The translations under genes were made by a program, and so were the position numbers. A stretch of DNA of 64,000 bases from Geosiphon pyriformis (lineage: Eukaryota; Glomeromycota; Glomeromycetes; Archaeosporales; Geosiphonaceae), in NCBI GenBank assembly GCA_016748015.1, contig JAAOMT010000273.1:49959-113958 (forward strand). The letters are read 5' to 3'. Below the pieces are notes generated by a model. That model was not told the DNA's origin. It searched no databases and worked only from the letters and a program-made list of their open reading frames with translations. Below are positions 49,331-60,401 of this stretch, one piece after another (position 1 is the first letter of the stretch; every line of letters starts with the position of its first letter).

Positions 49331-49980
49331 CAGCCAGAATTGCTGAAAATGCCAACCTTTTAGATATATTCCTTTTTGAGTTTAAAGCAAATGAGTCACC
49401 ATTCCTGCTTAGCAATGTAGCCGCCAATAAACAAAAAACAATCACTGCTATGTACACTAAAGCAGAAGTCAAAGGAAAGGCAATTTGCTTGATCCTAGAC
49501 AGTGGATCCGCTGGAAGCATCATCACCTACCAGTTAATGCAACAGTTAAAGAGAAATGTCGACCGACCAGCTTAAACAGTAATTATTACTGCCGATGGCA
49601 TAAAAAAGACTCCAGTAAGAGAAATTGACAATTTTTCATTTACTCTTGATAGAATCACCATTCCAGTCAAAGTTCTTGTAATAGACACACCCCAGTATCA
49701 AGCCCTTGTTGGAAATGATTGGTTCCAAAAAGCCAACGCAAAATTAGACTAGGAAATCTAAGAATTACAACTCTCCTATCAAGGATAACATGCCCAAGTA
49801 CCCACTACTTGTGGTACATTCAACAAATGATCAGAGAAAGCCCCTGTCTTCGAATTTAAAGAAGAGGAAAAAAAGCCTGTAGTCAAAACATTTATGGCAC
49901 TTGAATCAACATTTAACTGGGCTGAAAAAACTAAGCAAATGTATTTTGCAACAAACTTATATCCAGAGGAACCAGAAACC
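49331..49980 (+). pseudogene. E2 aspartic protease
   Basis: In frame with gag. The active site LILDSGSAGSI is near 49488-49520, with ALVGNDWF near 49705 at the C-terminal end, then a linker with an acidic patch (FEFKEEEKK). The catalytic Asp is intact; one stop (CAA to TAA) follows DRPA. It would process the Gag-Pol polyprotein. Confidence 0.75.
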
Positions 49981-50769
49981 TCTGGATAGAACATTCCATA
50001 TTCTAAACCAGAACCAAAAAAACAACATCCTTACATTCCACTCAAATGCAAGGACTGCCACAAGAAGCTCTCCTTAATGGGCACCTGCATTTCATCTGAA
50101 AAAAAATATGAAAATCATACTTGTTATTACTGCAAGGCTTGCCACAGAGAATAATGGGGCCATCTAATAAAAAGAAGTGGAAAATAGGACAACACTTCTT
50201 GTTTGACTTGTAAAGATATGCTACTGGAAGAATGCAATTGGATTGATGTAGCAATGAGAGGAGGAGTCTGCAATCAGACTTGCTAATATGCTTTATCAAT
50301 TTCAGAAAAAGTAAAAAGAGGAACACTCTTTAATATGGCATACAATAGTGCTCTCAACAAACTTTATCACTACCTCCATGATGCTAAAATGATTTTTGAC
50401 CTAGCAATGACATTAATTAATAGAGCTACCAAAGAAAATATTCATCAAATGAAGGAAGCAGAATACATTGAATACACTATAGAATTAGCTAGATTCGATT
50501 ACAAAGATGAAATAGAAGTCTATCACCAAATTACAAATCACACCTACCCAATCCAAGAAGCTTAAATTCAATGATTAGAGCAAATGAACATTAGGCTATA
50601 TGAAGAATGCATTATGTCTTGTGATGAACAATAGTGTCTTGAATGCTATGCTCTTAGTATTTCTCTGCCCAGTAAAAACGATGAGAACAAAATTGAATTT
50701 GGAGAACCTGAAGCAACAGAAAAAATTGAAGCAACACTCATCTATCTCATCGAAAACCAGCCTGCCTTA
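49981..50769 (+). pseudogene. E2 Cys-rich putative zinc module
   Basis: In frame. The first cluster has KCKDCHKKL, CYYCKACHRE, CLTCKDMLLEECNWIDVA and CNQTC (50046-50285). A helical stretch (50335-50560, LYHYLHDAKMIFDLAMTLIN) follows, then a second cluster near 50600-50650 reading YEECIMSCDEQ-stop-CLEC, where the first Cys is Tyr. The same module is in D1, A1 and E1. The number of metal sites is inferred from Cys spacing only. Confidence 0.6.
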
Positions 50770-51205
50770 CAACTCAAATACTTCAACAACAATGGACAAG
50801 GAATAAAACCTGAAAAAACACATGAAATTGATGCTGGATATGACCTAAGATATCTAGACAAAGATACTCTCATTCTTAAACCCAAATCTCTCACAAAAAT
50901 CAACCTCAAAATTGCTCTCAAAATTCTGCCAGAAGCAATGGTTTAAATCACCTCCCGGTCCTCTCTGGCAAGCAAAGAAATCAATGTCAGAGGAGAAATA
51001 ATTGATGCTAGATATACTGATGACATAACAGTAATACTCTAAAACAAAACTGACAAGCCATTTAAGATTGAACATGTTGAGAAAATTGCCCAAGTCATTT
51101 ATTTACCCTTAATCAATATTTCGGGTTTACAATTAGTCAATCAAAGAGAACTATTAGGAAAAAGTGAAAGAGAAACCCAAAATTTTGGTTCAACTGGACA
51201 ATTCA
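50770..51205 (+). pseudogene. E2 dUTPase-like domain
   Basis: All five dUTPase motifs are in order: DAGYDLRY (motif 1, near 50830), SRSSLASKEI (2, near 50960), GEIIDARYTDDI (3, near 50993; the second Gly is Asp), EKIAQVIYLPL (4, near 51079) and NFGSTGQF (5, near 51181; GFGSTG in the family). Length of about 140 codons fits a trimeric-type dUTPase subunit. It would lower dUTP during cDNA synthesis. Two stops (after EAMV and IL) are CAA-to-TAA type. The domain sits between protease and RT, not in the places used by retroviruses with a dUTPase. Confidence 0.75.
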
Positions 51206-51915
51206 CAGTTCCAGTAAACATAGCTCTCAATGAACAGAAAGAATCTCACCAGATTTTACGACTTCCACAACCAATTACCATTTCACCCTTTGGAGAACAC
51301 CCTGAAATTTACACTTGTGAAAAGCCAACAACCACACAACAAATTTTTGAGTCCAATGAACAAATCTGCTTGGAACATAATATCTTGATCCTAAACATTT
51401 ATATTCTAGAAAAAACAAAGAAAATCCAAGTTACTTTTTACAATCCCAACAATTTCCTCATAGTTTTATTAAATAACTTAGAAATTGGAGTTATTCACAG
51501 TAATATTTTTCAACAAAAATTACCTTAAACAGTCCCCAATTTCTCTGAAATTATTGGACATTTCACAGTTCCAGTAAACATAGCTCTCAATGAACAGAAA
51601 GAATCTCACCAGATTTTACGACTTCCACAACCAATTACCATTTCACCCTTTGGAGAACACCCTGAAATTTACACTTGTGAAAAGCCAACAACCACACAAC
51701 AAATTTTTGAGTCCAATGAACAAATCTGCTTGGAACATAATATCTTGATCCTAAACATTTATATTCTAGAAAGAACAAAGAAAATCCGAGTTACTTTTTA
51801 CAATTCCAACAATTTCCCCATAGTTTTATTAAATAACTTAGAAATTGGAGTTATTTACAGTAATATCTTTCAACAAGAATTATCTCAAACAGTCCCCAAT
51901 TTCTCTGAAATTATT
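51196..51915 (+). repeat. 360-bp direct tandem duplication in the E2 dUTPase-RT linker
   Basis: 51196-51555 and 51556-51915 are two copies at an exact 360-bp offset, so the frame is kept (120 extra codons). Similar TTGGACA/CTGGACA sequence at the joints suggests slippage or unequal exchange. The copies differ at about ten sites, all C/T or A/G. The first copy ends with a stop (CCTTAAACAG) where the second has CTCAAACAG. Confidence 0.9.
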
Positions 51916-53400
51916 GGACATTTATTACCAAAAATCAATTCAAACCCCAGCTCTGAAAACTACCATGTTGTCATGAAAAAATTATTTCAAATCAACATGG
52001 GACAACTTGAACCACAACAACAGAACCAGCTCAAAAAACTAATTATAGAATTTGCTAATATCTTTGCCGAAAACAACAATGACTTAGGAAGAACTGATTT
52101 GGTCCAACACCAAATCTATACAGGAGATGCCAAACCAAGATGACAGCAAGCCTACTGAGTTGCTCCAGAAAGCCACCAATTTATCCACAAAAAAGTACAA
52201 CAGATGCTCAACAATGGGCTTATCCAACCATCAATGAGTTCATGGGTCTTATTTGTGGTCTTAATTAAAAAGAAAAAGGGAAAGATACGATTTTGTGTTG
52301 ATTATCAACAACTCAACAGTGTCACCATTGGAGATGCCTATCCCTTTCCCCGAATTGATGATATGTTAGATGCTCTTGAAAAGGCCAAATACTTTTCAAT
52401 ACTAGATCTAGAAAGCGAATACTGGCAAGTTGCCATGGACCCCAAAGATTGTCCCAAAACAGCTTTTACAATCCAAGAAGGAAACTACGAATTCAATGTA
52501 ATGTCTTTTGGATTATGCAATACACCAACAACATTTTAGAGATTAATAGATATTGTGTACAAAGAACTTTTTTGAAAGTCAGTAGTTGTTTATCTTGACA
52601 ATACTGATGTTTATTTTCCATCATTTGAATTACACTTAAAACACCTGCGAAAAGTTTTTCAACAATTACAAAAAGCAGGACTAAAACTCAACATCAAAAA
52701 ATGCTATTTTGGAAAAACAAGCTTGGTCTTTCTTGGTTACATCGTTAATAAAGATGGAATCAAACCAGATCCTGGAAAAATCAGCACTGTTAAAAACTTC
52801 AAAACTTCTTAAAACACTACAGAACTAAGAGGATTCATAGGGTTAGTCTCCTGCTATCGAAAGTTTATCAAAGAATTCTCAGAAATCGCAAAACCTCTTA
52901 ACCAGCTTACCACCAAAAACATCGAATACAAATAGACTGCTGAACACCAAAACACATTTGAAATCCTCAAAGAAAAACTAACGACAGCTCCAATTCTCAC
53001 CTACTCAGACTTCAGTAACTGATTTTAACTAGTTACAGATACTTCTTATACTGCCTTTGGTGTCATCTTATCACAATTAGATGACAACGGAAATGAGCAA
53101 GTAATCGCTTATGCTAGCAGAACATTAAAACCAGCCAAGAAAAACTACTCTGCCACAAAACTAGAAACAGCAGCTGTAATTTGGGCCCTATACCACTTCA
53201 ATCTTTATCTCAGACCTAAAGAATTTGATATTATCACTGATAATATTGGACTCAAATGGCTTCAGAACAAAAACACTCAGCTGAATGCAAAACAAACCTG
53301 ATGAACAGGATTTTTAGCCAACTATTGATATATTGTAGACCACAAACCAAGAAAACTCCATACCAATGTTGATTGTCTCTTAAGAATGAGGCAAGATTAG
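51916..53400 (+). pseudogene. E2 reverse transcriptase and RNase H
   Basis: Same frame as gag, ending with TAG at 53398-53400. RT (about 52190-52760) has KGKIRFCVDYQQLNSVTIGD, ILDLESEYWQVAMD, MSFGLCNTPTTF and VVVYLDNTDVYF; the catalytic YLDD is YLDN (GAT to AAT), so it should be inactive. RNase H (about 53030-53390) keeps LVTDTSYTAFG, KLETAAVIWAL and IITDNIGLKWL, that is D, E and D, and ends with HTNVDCLL. Scattered stops derive from CAA, CAG and TGG. No frameshift over the 6 kb from gag. Confidence 0.85.
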
Positions 53401-53446
53401 GATACAAAACCAACACCCATTTGAATTAACAACAAAACAACAAACA

Positions 53447-54832
53447 ATGAATCCCGAAAACTACAACAATCTTAAACAATATTTGGAGACATTAACAATC
53501 TCAACAGATTAGTCCCCAGATGAAAAACATTAGTTACAACAACAAGCCAAACAATACTTCTTACACAACAACATTATTTATTATCAAAACTTCAGAAACC
53601 CAGACAATCTGCTCAGATTAATACAAGAACATGAAAAAAAAACTATTTTATATAACATGCACTCAGACCTTTCATCAACACATCTAGGAAAAGACAATAC
53701 TACTTAGAGAACACTAGGATATTACTTTTGGTCTCGAATAAGAAAAAACATTTATGAATATGTTAAATCTTGTGATAGTTGTCAAAGAAGAGGAGGAACT
53801 CACCTTACAGAACCTTTAAACCCAATCAAAGTTGGACAGCCTTTTGATCAAGTTGGTATCAATTTAGTCAGACCATTATCTATTACAAACCAAGAAAACC
53901 ATTATATTGCAGTAGCTGTAGACTATCTCACTAAATGGCCTGAAGCCAGAGCCATTCAACGAGCAGATGCAAAATCAGTAGCAAATTTTATTTATGAAGA
54001 CATTATCTGTAGACACAAATGCCCAATCAAACTTTTATTTGATTAAGGAACACATTTTGTGAACAATCTAATTCAAGAAATCTGTAAACGATTCAATGTC
54101 AAAAGACCTCTGTCTTCATTCTACCATCCACAGACAAACAAACTTGTGGAACATTTTAATAGAATATTGTGTGAGTTATTAGCCAAAGTCTCAACCAATT
54201 TTGAGCAAGAATGGGATATCTTTATTTCATTAGTGTTACTAGCATACAGAACACTAAAACAAGATACCACAAAACACACACCATTTGATTTAACTTATGG
54301 AAGGACAGCAACATTACCAATTAGTTTCACAGTGAAAACATATCCAGCACAACCAATTGATAAAAACAATTTCCAGAAAACACTTCAATGAAGAGCCTAC
54401 ACTCTGCTTAACACATTGGAAGAAAAACAATGAATAGCAGCCACTCATATTAAACACTCCCAAGCTCAACAAAAAGAATGGCATGACAACAAATTGTCTC
54501 CAGTTACCAATGGATTTAAAATTGGAAACAAAGTTCTCTTACACAGAACTAAAGCTGAAAAACAATGGAGTGGAAAATTTGAAAATAAATGGGATAGACC
54601 ATTTTTTATTCATGAAGTTCTAGACAACAGATCATACAAGCTAAGACTTGATAACAAAATCCTAGCAAAAGTTGCACATAGAGATTGTTTGAAACACTAT
54701 AATTCCAGAAACAATCCTGAACCATTAAATCCACAAATTGGTACACATTTTTCTTTAATCAATCCTAAAGATATTCCCTAAAATTTAGAACCAATAATTG
54801 TTATTGAACAACCTCCCAACTTGAATACTTAA
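53447..54832 (+). pseudogene. E2 integrase, separate ORF
   Basis: Starts at its own ATG 46 bp after the gag-pol stop, in another frame, and ends with TAA at 54832 (461 codons, six or seven stops). The HHCC finger is near 53655-53780 (NMHSDLSSTHLG, CDSCQ). The core D-D-E residues are at VAVDYLTKWPEAR, LLFD-stop-GTHF and NKLVEHFNR. The GPY/F-like module is WSGKFENKWDRPFFIHEV (Gly to Arg). No chromodomain seen. Having integrase as a separate ORF is also consistent with D1. It would join cDNA ends to target DNA with a 4-bp stagger, judging by the ATGT duplication. Confidence 0.8.
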
Positions 54833-54944
54833 CTTAAATTTATTATTATAGTTATCTCTTTATAATTTAAAAACAATCTCACAAAAACAAAGCAAAAATA
54901 ACGTATAAACCCATACACCAAAAATAATTTTCTTTTATTTTCAA

Positions 54945-55642
54945 ATCTCTTATAATAACTATTCCTCAAAACATTCAACAATTATCTCAAAAACTGATGT
55001 TAGCTTTAAAAACAATACCCAAATTATCTATTACTGTCACTGGAAACCACATTAATTATACTCAAACAAATATAGTTACAAATTTAGCCCAAAATTCACA
55101 AAAATATTACCCATATAAGAAGAATACAAGAAGTTATTCTGGAATTCACCTGTCAAAACTTTCAAAGCTTGCTTTAAGAGAAAACTTAATACTCACTCCT
55201 ATTAGTATTTTACCAAATGCTACTATTCAACAAAAATTTCAACTGTGTTTTAATGAAGAAAACTATGACTATACTCCAATATATAGATATTTCTACATTG
55301 GAAAAACACTTCATGAACAAAAATAAGAGCTTACAGCAGTAAATCTCATAAAAAAAGCTATTCGAAAACAACTCCACAATAATTTCAAGACAACAGCTGG
55401 ACCTACAAACAGTCATTATAAACTAAGAGCTGCTCTTAGACTTTATGCCCTATTTTACACCTGTGAAAACATTCTACAAAACCCAATTTTACAACTTTTG
55501 AAGATTTAATACATTGGAAAGCTCACAGAACTGAAATTTCAACAATTTTCAGACCAAATTTCTTCAATAATTTTGGATTATTATCTAGAAATTACAGATA
55601 GTACTTGGACTTTAACGGAGCTTAATCTTAAGGAGAAGATTA
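54945..55642 (+). pseudogene. E2 third ORF, conserved, unknown function
   Basis: Lies between integrase and the polypurine tract, like the intact ORF of D1 (26801-27445). The start codon is not clear: the D1-like N-terminus reads TIPQNIQQLSQKL without a nearby ATG. Open from 54997 to 55326, then a stop (CAA to TAA, HEQK-stop), then YKLRAALRLYALFYTCENIL and FQQFSDQISSIILDYYLEI. No membrane segment and no domain recognised. The tail GTTAATCTTAAGGAGAAG-like purine stretch next to the LTR doubles as the polypurine tract. Confidence 0.6.
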
Positions 55643-56628
55643 TGTTACCAGATGAAATTAGAAATAATATTTAGCATGAAATTATCTTTATAACTCCTAT
55701 CATTAATTAGCATATATTATCATTCAAATTATTACTTATTATATTAGCAAAATGTCCGAAATTATCATTTAATTAATAATCCAATTTGCACATAACATAA
55801 ATGTAATCTAATTGTGATGATCAATCATGTAATACCCCGAACTATGTAACATTCAAAAAGTTCACCAAAATTGGTAGAAATTTGCCGAAATAATTGATAG
55901 TTCACTGAAATATCTAATAGTTCGCAGAAATAACTTGTAGTTTGCCAAAATGTATTTTTAGTTCAGTGAAATTGTAGAAAAGAGCAAAGTTCAAGTTCAT
56001 AAAATAGTGTTATAACAAGTTGTATAAAAAAAGAGCTTCTCTCTTTGAGAAAATATATCTTACTTCAGATTTAATAATTAGAATCATCCTTTACACACAA
56101 AAACAAAAATAAATATCAAATAATTCAAAAAACCAAATTCTTTAAATTATTGCATTTGGAAAATTCTCAAAACCCAACTAATGTTTTGAAATTGATTAGC
56201 TACCAATTTCAATAAACTGTTAATGACTTCAGGCCTGGATCAAAAACCATTTTCTTAACAAAATTCAATTTTCTTTTACATTTCTTTTATTTTTTTCTTT
56301 TATTTTCTTATCATAATCATTAGGGTAACCTACAGACAAGATTCCTGTAAAAAAGTTGACTTTTACAGCAAAGTAACTACACATTTTTAGTGAGCTTCCA
56401 GATGAGCAATTCCTAGGAAAGAGTTGACATTTACTACAATATAACTACACAAAGCAACTGGCACGGAATTGGCCATTCCACTTATAAGCCCAGCAGTTCA
56501 AATTATAAGAGATAATTTGAAGATAAAAATTCAGTTATCAGAAGTTCAAACACTTCCTATAGTCGTGAATTAACAGCATTACAATTAACATACAAGAGCT
56601 AAGAAGAGACCAAAAACCTCCAGTAATA
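55643..56628 (+). repeat. 3' LTR (family B) of E2
   Basis: 986 bp from TGTTACC to AGTAATA. Pairs with 46382-47367. It is followed by ATGT (56629-56632), the second copy of the target duplication, and then by the remaining part of the E3 LTR. Confidence 0.9.
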
Positions 56629-56798
56629 ATGTTTTTTTATAGCTAAGAGACTTATCACTTATATAGTTATTAAAAGTAGTCAATGACCAAATTAATGATT
56701 AGATCAATAATTAGGTTAAAAATAGGATGGCTAATTATATGATATTAGTAACTAATACATGTAATAATTAATAAAAAGTATGGGTTTTAACCATAATA
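56629..56798 (-). repeat. E3 3' LTR, right part
   Basis: Continuation of the LTR at 45885-46381 after removal of E2. In element sense it begins TATTATGG (decayed TGTTAC) at 56798, right after a purine-rich tract and the third-ORF tail. Confidence 0.55.
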
Positions 56799-57560
56799 TC
56801 ATTCTCTTTAAAGAGATTGAGCTCTAACAAAATTAAGTTATTCATGAGATAATTTATTTGAAGAATTTTGTTTAATTTAAAACTAATTAGTCTATTAAAG
56901 TCTTTTGTAGATAAGATATATAATACCTAAAATAAAATAAGTTTTGTATTCAAGAGATCAAATCTTTGTATAAAAGTTTTGGCTCTTTTAGCAATAGTTA
57001 AAACTTTTGAGATATCTAACTGTATAATGTTCAAAATTTCTATCTGTATCTTTGAAGTTGTTTTCTTTATGAATTTTATATCTTCTATAATTTCACCAAG
57101 ATAACCATAAAATTTTAATTGTTTTTTATATGACAAGTTTTTGTTTATGGGCAAAATTTTTTAGATTGTTTTTCCAATTATGCTGGAAGATAAAAGTATT
57201 ACTGCTATTATACTTTTTAACAGATATTTATCCATTTTGCTACCAATTTTTTCTTTTCTGGTAGTTGTTTTTTTTGGTTTAATAATAGTATATGTTTCAT
57301 TGTTATTAGTTATGGTGGTCTGTTTTCTAATAGTTAAAGTAGTATTTAGATAATTTTTGATTTAATACTTATGAAGAGTATAGAAAGCATTTTGAATGTT
57401 TTGATTTAGGAAATAATTGTTTATGTTGATTAAAGATACTTTTGTTTTAAGAATGGTGCATTTATTTATACTTGATTTTTGCTAATCATTTGAGTTAATA
57501 TTATCACAACAAATAACCAATTAAGTTATTTATAATATTTCTTAAGTTATATATCATAAA
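56799..57560 (-). pseudogene. E3 third-ORF region
   Basis: Minus strand. Near 56850-56800 it reads LLELNLFKENDIM, which matches the C-terminus of the E2 third ORF (LTELNLKEKIML). Upstream, 57154-56927 is open (YGYLGEIIEDIKFIKKTTSK) with no recognised domain. This places a third ORF in the same position in a further Gypsy family. Heavily decayed. Confidence 0.5.
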
Positions 57561-58560
57561 TAGGGCAATTATTGAAGATTGTTCTATATTGATCTTATAG
57601 AATATAAGAATTATTGTTTAAAACTTTGTTAACTAAAAAGAGTTCTTTTTATCAGTTAAAAAATTTGTTATCATAGATATTGTCTTTGTTTAAATGATAT
57701 TTTAAAACTAAGTCATTAACATTTAAGGAAAGTATTTTATAAGTTTTCTTTTTCTTAAATTTTTCTTAGAACTGTTTTATTTTTTTAAAGGCCATTATTT
57801 ATGTTTTTATTAATAAGTTAAGAATAGTACTAAGTCTTCTTTGCAAAATGTTTTTATAATTTTTTATTGTGATTTCTTCAAAGGATATTGTTTTAATGTT
57901 AATTTTTATTGGTAGTGTTGTCATTTGTTCATAGAACAAATAAAAAAATTTATAATTTATTATGTCATAATTTACAGTTTTATAAGCAAACAAAGCTAAA
58001 AACAGTACTTTGTCTCATAAATTTGTTTTTTTACTGGTTTTGGCTAAGGTTTTATATAGTGTTTTATTAAAATGTTTTACTAGGCTATTTGTTTGAAGAT
58101 AATAAAAAGAAGAAAGTTTATAACATATTCCCATTTTTCTACAAAGTTCTTCAACCAGTGTACTAAGAAAAGCTTTTTCTTAATTAAATAAAAGTTTTTT
58201 GGAGCAGTCATAATGGCAGATGATATCTTTATAAATGAAATTGGCTATTAAGACTGCTGTTTGGTCTAAAATGGCTCTTGTTTCTATTTACTTTGTAAAA
58301 TAGTTGGTAGTTGTAATAATGTATTTATTGCGATTAAGAATTATTATTAGAGGTTCAATAACATCTATGCCAATTTTGTCAAATAGTTGACCAACAGAGA
58401 TTGGATGAATATTTTTTTTGTGATTAGGTTTTCTCTTCTTTGGCAGATATCATAGGTTTTGATGTACTTAGTAATGTCTTTTTTTAATGTAAGTTAATAA
58501 TAGTAAGCTAAGATTTTCTGTATTGTTTTTGTTTTTCTAAAGTGTTCAGTTAATGAATTA
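57561..58560 (-). pseudogene. E3 integrase remnant
   Basis: Minus strand. ICQRRRKPNHKK near 58440 (end of the HHCC finger), IGIDVIEPLIIILNRNKYII near 58370, IIKDI.CHYD, LLFN-stop-EKAF near 58185, and TNSLVKHFNKTLYKT near 58090 can be read. The D-D-E residues have become N, N and K, each explained by one G-to-A change. Downstream 57993-57799 is the part before the C-terminal domain. Non-functional. Confidence 0.7.
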
Positions 58561-60401
58561 GTATGCATATTATAGATCAAAATTTCTTTTTTTTCAAATT
58601 TGATAACTCTCTGGAAGTGGTTAGAATTTTTTCTGTTTCTTTTATATAACTGGTTCTGGTAAATCAAATAGAAATTTAATTATTTGTGCAAATGTTCTTT
58701 TTGTTGTTAAGAGTATTCTAATGAGTATTATTTTTTACTCAAAAATTCCATTAAGACAGAGTAGTTGTCTAAGTCTATTATTATGTTTGTTTATGAGAAA
58801 GTTACTAATAATTAAGTTGATTTAAAAGATTGTACTATTACTGAATGATAAGTTTAAAGAGAATATTGGTGTTTTGATGATTTGCTTCTTTATGGTGTTG
58901 AATGTCATAGTTGAATTCATCCAGATAAAATATCTAGCAAGTTATTTATTTGTGTTTTAGCTTCTTTTTGTTGCACAGCCAAATCAAGGCTTAATGATCT
59001 ATTATCACTAGAAATTTTACACAAAAAAAATATTGGTCTCAATAACTAGTAGTTTAAACTACTGCTAAGCATTTTTGTTTAGTAATTAAATAGTTTTTTT
59101 TTGCTAATGTAAGAGTTTTATTGGCATATGCTATAGCATGTTCTCTGCCATTTTTATCTTTTTATAAGAAAACAGCACTAAGTCTATAGCCAAATGTATT
59201 AGTATGCAAAATAAAAAGTTGGTTCAGATCAAATTGTTTAAGGATTAATTTAGTAACAAGTTTTTTCTTTAGAGTTTTAAAAGCTTTTTGCTGACAAGTG
59301 CCTCAATAATAATTAACATTTTTTCTGAGTAGCTGATTGAGAAGAAAGATGATTTTGGAGAAATTCTTGATAAATTTATGATAGTAAAAAGCCAAACCAA
59401 GAAAAGAGCATAGTTTAAGAACATTTATTAGTTGTTTAATGTTTTGAACTTTTTCAAATTTAGCTAAATCAGAGAAGATTCTATTTTTATAATTAAAATA
59501 ACCAAAAAACTGGGTGGATTGATGTCTAAAAAAAGATTTGATTGGGTTTATCTTGAGATCAGCATTTTTAAGAAGATCAAAAACCTTTTGCAAGTGTTTA
59601 AAATGTTTATTCCAGGTTTTTGAGTATATTATTATGTTGTTCAAGTAGACCAGAACAAAGTTTTTTTTTACTGATTCAAACACTTTGTTCATTAGGCATT
59701 AAAAAGTGAGAAGAGCATTAGTAAGACTAAAAAACATGACTGTGAATTTATAAATGTTATATTTGGTAATAAAAGCAGTTTTTTTTCTGCTTTTTAAATT
59801 CATCTCTATTTGCCAAAATTCAGCAGTTAAGTCAATAATTGAGAAAAAAGCAGCACTATTAAATTTGTCTAGTATTGCATCAATTTTGGGAAATAAGTAT
59901 ATATCTTTTATAGTAATGGTATTTAATTGACAATAGTTAACACAGAAACATAGGATTCCATCTTTCTTGAATATTATTACAACTGGAAAAGCCTATTCAC
60001 TCTTGGTTTCTTATATGAATTCAAAATTTTTCATTCTGTTTATCTCTTTCTTAATAAACTTATTATTGTGTTGATTAGATTGATAAGACTTTAAATAGAT
60101 AAAACAAGTTTCTTTGGTGGTAATGATATGTTGTATTATATAGATCTGTTCAGGAGTATTACTTTCTTTTAAGATAACTGTGCTATTTCTAGCCAACAGA
60201 TTTTTAATGTTTATTTTTTTTTTTTAGGAAAGAGTTCTTTTTGTTTTACTACAAGTAATTAGATCTCAGATTGTTTATTTTCAAAGAATTTTTGTATTTC
60301 TTTTATTTTTTTTTTAGGTATTAAACTAATTGGTTCTTAATCTTTGTAATAGATTAGGCAAAACTTGCATTTATTACTAAGAAAATATAAAAGTTTATTA
60401 C
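58561..60401 (-). pseudogene. E3 RT-RNase H and upstream linker
   Basis: Minus strand. The linker lies at 60390-60010, RT at 60010-59303, and RNase H fragments at 59290-58860. RT shows VLVYLNNIIIYSKTWNKHFK near 59640 (catalytic YLDD to YLNN), HLQKVFDLLKNADLKINPIK, and FSDLAKFEKVQNIKQLINVL. RNase H has ILHTNTFGY. A frame near 60260 (EIQKFFENKQSEI) resembles the segment between protease and RT. Truncated at 60401 by LTR A2; the gag-protease part is not in the window. Confidence 0.7.

Noticed and set aside
47413-53400. Reassigned stop codons (alternative genetic code) in the long E2 frame
   Set aside because: Stops replace three different amino acids (Gln, Trp, Arg) by simple transitions, and the host genes use standard stops and have none inside.
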